Assembly (NCBI GenBank): GCA_002440665.1
Contig: DJUX01000053.1
Location: forward strand, 1-64,000
Direction: 5' to 3'
DNA length: 64,000 bases
Source: Dechloromonas sp. UBA6271
Lineage (GTDB): Bacteria; Pseudomonadota; Gammaproteobacteria; Burkholderiales; Rhodocyclaceae
Under the pieces are notes generated by a model, which saw only the letters and a program-made list of their open reading frames with translations, did no database searches and was not told the origin of the DNA. Positions 57,534 through 64,000 of the stretch are shown one piece after another; position 1 is the first letter of the stretch, and every line of letters begins with the position of its first letter. The translations under genes and the position numbers were made by a program.

Positions 57534-59699
57534 CTAGCGGCCTCTTGGGCGCCAGCGCTTGAGCAACAGGGAATTCGACACCACCGAAACCGAACTCATG
57601 GCCATCGCCGCGCCGGCAACGACCGGGTTGAGCCATCCGAAAGCCGCCAGCGGAATCCCCAGCACATTATAAATAAAGGCAAAGAACAGGTTCTGGCGAA
57701 TCTTGCCCAGCGTCGCCCGCGATAGTTCGATGGCATCGTCGACGCCACACAGGTCGCTGCGGATCAGCGTCAGGTCGGCGGCCTCGACCGCCGCATCGGA
57801 ACCGGCGCCGATGGCGAAACTGACATCGGCCGCCGCCAGCGCGGGGGCATCGTTAATGCCGTCGCCGACCATCGCTACCAGCCCGCCGCCGGCCTTCAGT
57901 TCAGCGATCACCGCTGCCTTGTCGCCGGGCAGGATGCCGGCGCGGAACTCGTCGATACCAGCTTCATGGGCGATCGCCGCCGCCGTCGCCGCATTGTCGC
58001 CAGTCAACATGACGACACGGATGCCGCGGGCGCGCAGGCGCTCGATGGCGATGCGCGAGGTCGGCCGCAAGGCATCGGCAATCGCCAGCAAAGCCAGTAC
58101 CGCGCCATTTTCCGCGAGCACGACGACCGTCTTGCCCGCCTGTTGCAAACGCAGAACCGCCGGGTCGTCAGCCATGCCCAGCCAGGCCGGCGCCCCGAGA
58201 CGCAGCGAACGCCCGTCGACTTCGCCGGCGACACCCTGCCCTGGCGTCGCAATGAAATTGGCCACTTTTGGCAGGTCGACCGCAGCAGCCCGCGCCAGGA
58301 CGGCACGCGCCAGTGGGTGCTCCGACCCCTGCTCAAGTGCCGCCGCCAGATGCAATGCCTGATCAGCATCAAGCGCCCGCGGCACAATGTCGGTCACCTG
58401 CGGTTCGCCGCGGGTCAGCGTGCCGGTCTTGTCGAGGGCGAGGACAGCGATTTTTTCCGCCCGCTCCAGCGCCTCGACGTTCTTGACCAGAATCCCCGCC
58501 CGTGCGCCTTGCCCGGTGCCGACCATGATCGCCGTCGGCGTCGCCAGCCCGAGCGCACACGGACAGGCGATGACCAGCACGGCAACGGCATTGACCAGCG
58601 CTTCGGCAAAACCGCCGGCGTACAGCCACCAACCGGCGAAAGTCGCCAGCGCGATAAGACAAACAACCGGCACGAAGACCGCCGAAATCTGGTCGGCCAG
58701 CCGCTGCACCGGCGCTTTAGAGCCTTGCGCCTCGCCGACCAGGCGGATGATGCCGGCCAGTAGCGTCTGCTCGCCGACGCCGGTCGCCCGGCAGCGCAGC
58801 GCCCCCTGGCCGTTGGCGGTCGCCGCGAACACCTTGTCGCCGGCGGTCTTGCCCACCGGCATGCTCTCGCCGGTCAGCATCGCCTCGTTTACGCTGGAAG
58901 CGCCGTCCAGCACCTCGCCATCGACCGGCACGCTCTCGCCGGGACGGACCATGAAAATATCGCCGGCCATCAGCGCGTCGACGGCGATCTCGACCCACTG
59001 GCCGTCGCGTTCGATGCGCGCCGTCTTCGGCTGCAGGCGGATCAGCGACTCGATGGCTTCCGAGGTGCGCGCCTTGGCCCGCGCCTCGAGCAGTTTGCCG
59101 AGCAGCACCAGGGTAATGACCGCCGCACCGGCTTCGAAATAGACATGCTGGTCGAGCCCGAACAAGGTCACGAGCGCCGAAAAGCCCCAGGCCATGCTGG
59201 TCCCCAGCGCCACCAGCACATCCATGTTGGCGCCGCCGCCGCGCAAAGCCTTCCAGGCGCCGTCGTAGAAACGCCAGCCGATCCAGAACTGGACCGGCGT
59301 CGCCAGTGCCAGTTGCAGCCAGCGCGGCAACTCGGGATGGTGATGCGAATCGCCGAACATGAACAACATCTGCCCGACCAGCGGCAGGGTCAGCGCCACG
59401 GCGATCCAGAAGCGGCGGATTTCCCGCTGGTAGTCTGCCGCCCGCCGTGCCTTCTCGCGCGTCCGCGTATCCTTGTCCACCAGGCTGGCGGTGAAGCCGG
59501 CCCTGGCCACCGCCGCGATCACCGCGGTTTCGTCCGCCACCCCCGCCAGCCGCACACGCGCCCGTTCGGCCGCCAGATTGACATTCGCCTGAATGCCCGG
59601 CTGCCGGTTCAGCACCTTTTCCAGGCGTGCCGAGCAGGCCGCGCAGGTCATGCCGGCAATGGCGAATTCGACGACGCGAGTGCCGGCGCTTTCGCTCAC
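57534..59699 (-). CDS. copA: Copper-translocating P1B-type ATPase
   Basis: A 721-residue Cu(I)-type P-type ATPase. One N-terminal HMA domain (GMTCAACSARLE), then a membrane domain with CPC in ACPCALGLATPTA, phosphorylation motif DKTGTLT, hinge GDGINDAPALAAADV and terminal SNSLLLKRW. The GTG start at 59699 overlaps the uspA stop (GTGA); ATG at 59720 is an alternative. Next to TauE/SafE, hemN and fnr genes it may be the CcoI-type exporter that supplies copper to cbb3 oxidase rather than a detoxification pump. Confidence 0.92.
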   Translation of the reverse strand: MSESAGTRVVEFAIAGMTCAACSARLEKVLNRQPGIQANVNLAAERARVRLAGVADETAVIAAVARAGFTASLVDKDTRTREKARRAADYQREIRRFWIAVALTLPLVGQMLFMFGDSHHHPELPRWLQLALATPVQFWIGWRFYDGAWKALRGGGANMDVLVALGTSMAWGFSALVTLFGLDQHVYFEAGAAVITLVLLGKLLEARAKARTSEAIESLIRLQPKTARIERDGQWVEIAVDALMAGDIFMVRPGESVPVDGEVLDGASSVNEAMLTGESMPVGKTAGDKVFAATANGQGALRCRATGVGEQTLLAGIIRLVGEAQGSKAPVQRLADQISAVFVPVVCLIALATFAGWWLYAGGFAEALVNAVAVLVIACPCALGLATPTAIMVGTGQGARAGILVKNVEALERAEKIAVLALDKTGTLTRGEPQVTDIVPRALDADQALHLAAALEQGSEHPLARAVLARAAAVDLPKVANFIATPGQGVAGEVDGRSLRLGAPAWLGMADDPAVLRLQQAGKTVVVLAENGAVLALLAIADALRPTSRIAIERLRARGIRVVMLTGDNAATAAAIAHEAGIDEFRAGILPGDKAAVIAELKAGGGLVAMVGDGINDAPALAAADVSFAIGAGSDAAVEAADLTLIRSDLCGVDDAIELSRATLGKIRQNLFFAFIYNVLGIPLAAFGWLNPVVAGAAMAMSSVSVVSNSLLLKRWRPRGR
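58251..58286 (-). repeat. Uptake-signal-like element, site 19
   Basis: On the minus strand the core GCTGCGGTCGAC is followed by GCCAAAAGTGGCCAATTTC, inside copA. Confidence 0.76.
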
Positions 59700-60127
59700 T
59701 TGACCAGCAGCACCGGGCATGGCGCGAGATGCAGGACGCGGGCAGCGACCGAACCCGTCACCAGGCCGACGACGCCGCTGCGCCCGTGGCTGCCCATGAC
59801 AATCAGGTCGCAAGCCAGTTCGCCGGCCATTTTGGCGACCACCTCGGCCGGCTGCCCGACATGGATATGGGTGGTATGGAAACGCCCCGCGGCATCGAGC
59901 TTCTGCTGCGCCTCACGCAACTCCTCGCGGCTTTCCTCCATGTAATGGGCGTGCAGCGTTTCCTTGCCGACATGCGCCAGCGCGCGGCCGATCGGAATCG
60001 GCGGCTGCACGTGCACCAAGTGGATTTCCGGCACCTCGCGGAAGCAGGCAACATGACCGATCAGGTGGTCGACCGCACGCAACGCACAGGCGGAACCATC
60101 GACCGCCAGCAGGATTTTCATTGTCAT
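59696..60127 (-). CDS. Universal stress protein (UspA family)
   Basis: A 143-residue UspA-family protein with the nucleotide-binding pattern GSHGRSGVVGLVTGSVAARVL, so it probably binds ATP. It begins MTMKILLAVDGS after an AGGAGA site. It overlaps copA by four bases. Usp proteins are often linked with anaerobic or respiratory stress operons under Fnr, in keeping with hemN and fnr nearby. Confidence 0.92.
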   Translation of the reverse strand: MTMKILLAVDGSACALRAVDHLIGHVACFREVPEIHLVHVQPPIPIGRALAHVGKETLHAHYMEESREELREAQQKLDAAGRFHTTHIHVGQPAEVVAKMAGELACDLIVMGSHGRSGVVGLVTGSVAARVLHLAPCPVLLVK

Positions 60128-60136
60128 CGTTCTCTC

Positions 60137-60808
60137 CTAGATCCAGTGCAGCAAACGCATCAGGCCAATCAGCCCGTAGATGCCGAAACCCAGCACCAGC
60201 ATGCCGGAGGCGATGCGCACCGCCGGCCGCCGCACAAATTCATTGAGCCTTGCCAGCAGGATGCCCGCCAGCAGCAGATTTGGCAACGTACCGAGGCCGA
60301 ACGCCAGCATCAGCAAGGCGCCTCGCGCGGGCGAACCGGCGCTTAGCGCGGTCGCCAGCGCGCTGTAGACCAGCCCGCAGGGCAGCCAGCCCCACAGCAG
60401 GCCGAGCGGAAAGGCCTGGACAACCGTCTTGGCCGGCAGAAAACGCCGTGTCAGCGGCTGGATCCGGCGCCACAGGTGCTGCCCGGCACGCTCGGTAAAA
60501 GCCAGCGCCCGGGTCACCCCGAGCAGATAGAGACCGAGCGCGACGAGCATCAGGTTGGCCAGCAGATAGAGGCCGAGGCGGACCGGCGCCTGCCCGTCCA
60601 GCGTCAGGCTGGCGGCACCGAGCACCCCGGCCAGCGCGCCGGCAGCGGCGTAGGAAAGGATGCGGCCGGCGTTGTAGGCCAGGTGCATCGACCAGCGGGC
60701 GGGCGCCCCCAGCGAGAGCGCGCCAACGATGCCGCCGCACATGCCGACACAATGCGTGCCGCCCAGCAGTCCGACGAGGAACAGGGCTAAATAGGCGGAA
60801 TCAGGCAT
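60137..60808 (-). CDS. TauE/SafE (UreH_2/DsbD_2-like) membrane protein
   Basis: A 223-residue protein with about six membrane helices, of the sulfite exporter TauE/SafE-like family often found in cbb3-oxidase maturation clusters. Motifs are LLGGTHCVGMCGGI near the N-terminus and LLWGWLPCGLVYSAL in the middle, each with Cys/Pro positions conserved in this family and possibly involved in copper or thiol transfer. It lies nine bases before uspA and is co-directional with copA. Confidence 0.85.
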   Translation of the reverse strand: MPDSAYLALFLVGLLGGTHCVGMCGGIVGALSLGAPARWSMHLAYNAGRILSYAAAGALAGVLGAASLTLDGQAPVRLGLYLLANLMLVALGLYLLGVTRALAFTERAGQHLWRRIQPLTRRFLPAKTVVQAFPLGLLWGWLPCGLVYSALATALSAGSPARGALLMLAFGLGTLPNLLLAGILLARLNEFVRRPAVRIASGMLVLGFGIYGLIGLMRLLHWI

Positions 60809-60873
60809 CGTGCAACACTGAATTGGGCGGAAACGTAGAGTTTACCCTGCCCGCTTCGTCGCATGCACGCGCT

Positions 60874-62268
60874 TCAGATCACCTTCGAGTAACGTGTCCG
60901 CTGGCGGTCGGCGCGCAGATAGCGATCGAAGACCATCGAGATGACACGCACCAGCATGCGCCCTGGCGGCAGAACGGTAATCCACTCGCGTTCGACCTTG
61001 AGCAGACCAGCGTGTTCCATCTCCTTGAGATCGCCGAGTTCGGAAGCAAAATACTTGCGGAAGTCGATCAGGTGGGCGCTTTCGATGGACTCGATGGACA
61101 ACTCAAAATGGCACATCAGCGCTTGGATGATGGAACGGCGGAGAATATCGTCGGCATTCAGCTCTATGCCGCGAAACACCGGCAGCATCTGGGCATCCAG
61201 GCGATCGTAGTATTCGTCCAGGGTCTTGACGTTCTGGCTGTAGGTCGGCCCGACCTTGCCGATCGACGAGATGCCGAAGGACAGCATGTCGCTGTCGGCG
61301 TAGGTCGAATAGCCCTGGAAATTCCGGTGAAGGCGCCCCTGGCGCTGGGCCACGGCGAGTTCGTCGTCAGGCTTGGCGAAGTGGTCCATGCCGATGAAGA
61401 CGTAACCGGCTTCGGTCAGCTTGCGGATGGCGAGCGCGAGAATCTGCAGCTTGGTATCGGCCGACGGCAGGTCGGGCTCGGCAATCCGGCGCTGCGGCTT
61501 GAACAGGCTGGGCAGGTGAGCGTAGTTGTAGATTGACAGGCGATCCGGGTCCATCGCCAGCACGCGTTCCAGCGTCCGGTTGAAACCCATCACCGTCTGG
61601 TGCGGCAGACCGTAGATCAGATCGACGGAAATCGACTTGAAGCCGTTGGCACGCGCCGCGTTGATCACGTTGGCGGTTTCTTCCTCGCTCTGGATCCGGT
61701 TGACCGCCTGCTGCACGCGTTCGTCGAAATCCTGAACGCCGACACTCATGCGGTTGAAGCCGAGTTCGCCGAGCAGCGCCACGGTCGCCGTATCGACCTT
61801 GCGCGGATCGACTTCGATCGAGTATTCGCCACCATCGAGCAGCTTAAAGTGCTTGCGCGTCGTGTCCATCAACTGGCGCATTTCGTCGTGCGACAGGAAG
61901 GTCGGCGTACCGCCGCCCCAGTGCAGCTGGATCACCTCGTGTTCGCCATCGAGAGACTGGCTCTGGAGCGCGACCTCCTTGGCCAGATATTTCAGGTACT
62001 TGGCGCTGCGCCCGTGATCCTTGGTAATGATCTTGTTGCAGGCACAGTAATAGCAGATGGTGTTACAGAACGGGATGTGGAAGTATAATGAGAGAGGTCG
62101 GCTGATACCCCCGATGTTGCGCTTGCCCAGCCAATGCTTGGCGGCTTCGGAGTCGAATGCCTCGACGAAGCGGTCGGCCGTCGGATAGGACGTGTAGCGT
62201 GGGCCGTTGATATCGAAACGGCGAATGATCTGAGGATCGAAGACGAGGTTTTCAGTTGCGAAATTCAT
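60874..62268 (-). CDS. hemN: Oxygen-independent coproporphyrinogen III oxidase
   Basis: HemN is a radical SAM enzyme that makes protoporphyrinogen IX without O2 in haem synthesis. The 464-residue protein has the cluster motif FCNTICYYCACNK (C-x3-C-x2-C-x-C), GGGTPTF, and the C-terminal domain of true HemN rather than HemW. The start at 62268 is the family start; the frame to 62283 is not needed. An FNR-type box lies in its promoter, shared with divergent fnr. Confidence 0.95.
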   Translation of the reverse strand: MNFATENLVFDPQIIRRFDINGPRYTSYPTADRFVEAFDSEAAKHWLGKRNIGGISRPLSLYFHIPFCNTICYYCACNKIITKDHGRSAKYLKYLAKEVALQSQSLDGEHEVIQLHWGGGTPTFLSHDEMRQLMDTTRKHFKLLDGGEYSIEVDPRKVDTATVALLGELGFNRMSVGVQDFDERVQQAVNRIQSEEETANVINAARANGFKSISVDLIYGLPHQTVMGFNRTLERVLAMDPDRLSIYNYAHLPSLFKPQRRIAEPDLPSADTKLQILALAIRKLTEAGYVFIGMDHFAKPDDELAVAQRQGRLHRNFQGYSTYADSDMLSFGISSIGKVGPTYSQNVKTLDEYYDRLDAQMLPVFRGIELNADDILRRSIIQALMCHFELSIESIESAHLIDFRKYFASELGDLKEMEHAGLLKVEREWITVLPPGRMLVRVISMVFDRYLRADRQRTRYSKVI

Positions 62269-62322
62269 TAAACATGCCACCAAGAGTAGGTCGGATTATG
62301 TTCGGATGCGGCGACTTTATGG

Positions 62323-62336
62323 TTGACTTGGATCAA
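62323..62336. promoter_or_regulatory. FNR-type box
   Basis: TTGACTTGGATCAA closely matches the FNR consensus TTGAT-N4-ATCAA, between divergent hemN and fnr. Confidence 0.8.
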
Positions 62337-62350
62337 GCTTACACGGGTTC

Positions 62351-63094
62351 ATGATGCCCCCCCAATCCGCCACCAATACGATCTCTCTCTCGGTCATCAA
62401 GACCGCCTGCTCCAACTGCAATCTGCGCGAGTTGTGCCTGCCTTTCGGGCTCAGCATCGAAGAACTCGAGCGACTCGACGATCTGGTTTCGACCCGCCGC
62501 CGCCTCAAGCGTGGCGAGCACCTCTACCGCTCCGGCGTACCCTTCGACGCGATCTACGCGATCCGCAGCGGCTTCTTCAAGACCGACGTGCTGCTCGAAG
62601 ACGGGCGCGAGCAGGTTACCGGCTTCCAGATGGCCGGCGAACTGCTGGGCCTCGACGGGATCAGCACCGAACACCATACCTGTAATGCCGTCGCCCTCGA
62701 AGACAGTGAAATCTGCGCCATTCCCTTCTCGCGGCTGGAAAGCCTGTCGCGCGAAATTCATACTTTGCAGCACCATTTCCACAAGGTGATGAGCCGTGAG
62801 ATCGTCCGCGACCACGGCGTCATGATGCTGCTCGGCACGATGCGTGCTGAAGAGCGGCTTGCTGCCTTCCTGCTCAATCTGTCGCAGCGCTTCACGGCAC
62901 GCGGCTTTTCGCATGCCGAGTTCTACCTGCGCATGACGCGCGAGGAAATCGGCAGCTACCTTGGCCTCAAGCTGGAAACCGTCTCCCGCACCTTCTCGCG
63001 CTTTCAGGAAGAAGGCTTCATCGCAGTCCAGCAGAAACACATCCGGATTCTCAACGTCGCCGGCCTCAAGGCGCTGATGAATCACCGCGGATAA
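62351..63094 (+). CDS. fnr: Fnr-type anaerobic transcription regulator
   Basis: A 247-residue CRP/FNR regulator. The four cluster cysteines are Cys20, Cys23, Cys29 and the one in HHTCNAV, so it should sense O2 with a 4Fe-4S cluster. The cyclic-nucleotide-binding fold is followed by the helix-turn-helix TREEIGSYLGLKLETVSRTFSRFQEEG, with Glu-x3-Arg contacts as in Fnr. It probably regulates itself and hemN through the box at 62323. Confidence 0.95.
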   Translation: MMPPQSATNTISLSVIKTACSNCNLRELCLPFGLSIEELERLDDLVSTRRRLKRGEHLYRSGVPFDAIYAIRSGFFKTDVLLEDGREQVTGFQMAGELLGLDGISTEHHTCNAVALEDSEICAIPFSRLESLSREIHTLQHHFHKVMSREIVRDHGVMMLLGTMRAEERLAAFLLNLSQRFTARGFSHAEFYLRMTREEIGSYLGLKLETVSRTFSRFQEEGFIAVQQKHIRILNVAGLKALMNHRG

Positions 63095-63465
63095 GGTAGC
63101 GGGCTCCGCGTCAGCGCAACGCTGACGATATAGGTGAAGGCCGCCAGCGCCAGCACCAGAAACACCAGCCGCTGGCGCGGCGTCTTGCCTCGTTTCAGCG
63201 CCATCGTCCCGCACAGAATGTAGGCCAGCAGGCCGAAGAACTTGGCCGTCAACCAGCTCTGCGCGAACGGGTACTGGCCGCTCAGCCAGGCCATGATCAG
63301 CGCACTGCCGAGCAGCAGCGTGTCGACGACATGCGGCACTACCCGCGCCAGGCGCGCCTGCAACAGCGGCGATCCCGTAATCATCCACCAGCCGCGCAGA
63401 CCGAAGCCAAGGCCGCTGAGGACGACACAGGTGACGTGGAGATGCTTGAGCGCGAGGTAACTCAT
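63082..63465 (-). CDS. SirB family membrane protein
   Basis: A 127-residue four-helix membrane protein of the SirB family, recognised from LKHLHVTCVVLSGLGFGLRGWWM and RVVPHVVDTLLLGSALIMAW. Its function is unknown. It overlaps the end of fnr on the other strand by 13 bases and overlaps the next gene by four. Confidence 0.88.
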   Translation of the reverse strand: MSYLALKHLHVTCVVLSGLGFGLRGWWMITGSPLLQARLARVVPHVVDTLLLGSALIMAWLSGQYPFAQSWLTAKFFGLLAYILCGTMALKRGKTPRQRLVFLVLALAAFTYIVSVALTRSPLPYPR

Positions 63466-64000
63466 GCCGGATTATTTTCCTTGATGTGCCGGCGATAACG
63501 ACTGACGGCTCCCAGCAGATTGTAGAACAGCCAGCCGCTGGCCAGCGCCAGCGCCGCCCCCGCCGGCCGCGCCAGCCACTCGGGCCAGACCGCGGCAGCC
63601 AGCAGCAGAGCGACGGCCAATGCATGCACCCTTACCTGCCGCTGCATGTCGGCCTCCGGCAATATGCGGTTCATGTTCGGCGCCGGCGCCTGTCCGCTGC
63701 TGCAGTTCTGCATGTGCAGCCAGGCGAGGAACGGGACGATCTTGTACAACATGCCGACGATGAAGGACATGAAGCCACCGACCAGCAGCAGGATGCCGAA
63801 GCTCAGGCTCCAGCCGGGCAAGTCGGCAAGCGGCGGCCAGGCTGCTGCGGTCAACGGCAAAAAAAGGGCAAAAATGGCGCTGCCCAGACCGAGCTGCCAG
63901 TAGCGATGGGTGGCATCCGTTCGCGCTCGCCGGCGCTGCATCTGCAGGCGGAGGGTCAGCAAGGCAAAGGCGATGCCGGCGAGCGCCGACAAGCCCTGGA
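63462..64000 (-). CDS. Polytopic membrane protein, 3' part
   Basis: The frame is open to the window edge, so the 5' end is missing; the 179 visible residues contain about four hydrophobic helices. Features are GMLYKIVPFLAWLHMQN and APNMNRILPEADMQRQVRVHALAVA, seen in uncharacterised respiration-linked membrane proteins of betaproteobacteria. I do not assign a function. An uptake-like element lies at 63844. Confidence 0.7.
   Translation of the reverse strand, partial: QGLSALAGIAFALLTLRLQMQRRRARTDATHRYWQLGLGSAIFALFLPLTAAAWPPLADLPGWSLSFGILLLVGGFMSFIVGMLYKIVPFLAWLHMQNCSSGQAPAPNMNRILPEADMQRQVRVHALAVALLLAAAVWPEWLARPAGAALALASGWLFYNLLGAVSRYRRHIKENNPA
63844..63878 (+). repeat. Uptake-signal-like element, site 20
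   Basis: The core GCTGCGGTCAAC is followed by CAAAAAAAGGGCAAAAATGG, the clearest two-tract copy in the window. Confidence 0.8.

Overview
The window is GC-rich, densely packed chromosomal DNA of a respiratory Gram-negative bacterium. Gene content and protein style fit a betaproteobacterium of the Rhodocyclales (Dechloromonas/Azonexus-like): Rnf complex, class I ribonucleotide reductase under a B12 riboswitch, FtrABCD iron uptake, paired bacterioferritins, HemN/Fnr and SelD. The lineage is an inference from family resemblance, not from a search. No rRNA, tRNA, CRISPR array, transposase or integrase was recognised.

Layout. 1-2.7 kb: end of a dicarboxylate (DASS) carrier, a CHMI-type isomerase and pyrD. 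2.7-8 kb: rnfABCDGE, the ion-pumping ferredoxin:NAD oxidoreductase, followed by an RlmN-like radical SAM enzyme, an AT-richer patch with a possible HEPN gene, then nth, a FIST sensor and DUF1841. 12-14.6 kb (minus): a flavodiiron-type metallo-hydrolase and a GspE/PilB-type ATPase. 14.8-16.6 kb: two tandem Cys-rich secreted proteins and a SYLF protein. 16.6-22.9 kb (minus): DUF3820, NemA, HtpG, GreB, a small membrane protein, and a Pit phosphate transporter with its DUF47 partner. 23-28.2 kb: an aldo/keto reductase and a DUF455 gene split by a 3.0-kb insert carrying an MBOAT/AlgX-like O-acetylation pair. 28.3-31.7 kb: a PEP-CTERM lipase-like protein and the RNA helicase DeaD. 31.7-33.9 kb: a Fur-box-preceded cluster of small proteins ending in a DUF2325 protein. 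34-38.7 kb: cobalamin riboswitch, nrdAB and an acetyltransferase. 38.7-52.5 kb: an iron supercluster of hemP, tonB-exbBD, ftrA-porin-ftrBCD, two bacterioferritins and bfd, then on the minus strand a ferric-binding protein, an FMN hydroxyacid oxidase, PiuC and a Fiu-type TonB receptor. 52.5-64 kb: MscS channel, SelD, a CopZ-like chaperone, a GGDEF/EAL protein, copper ATPase, UspA, TauE/SafE-type protein and HemN; divergent fnr; SirB and a partial membrane protein. The copA-to-fnr part resembles the cbb3-oxidase maturation neighbourhoods of related bacteria.

The most interesting signal is not a gene. A 12-base core, G[C/T]TGCGGTC[G/A]AC, occurs exactly 17 times, with about five near-matches, in both orientations and in coding and non-coding DNA. 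It is followed, with few exceptions, by two A/T tracts about one helical turn apart separated by a GGC-like spacer. This is the architecture of a DNA-uptake signal sequence (core plus phased A/T tracts, as in Pasteurellaceae), and I know of none described for this group. A second signal is an AGCC/CAGCCAGC repeat found in leaders throughout the iron cluster. A third is the 70-bp near-identical direct repeat bounding the MBOAT/AlgX insert, which has the geometry of a single-crossover integration.
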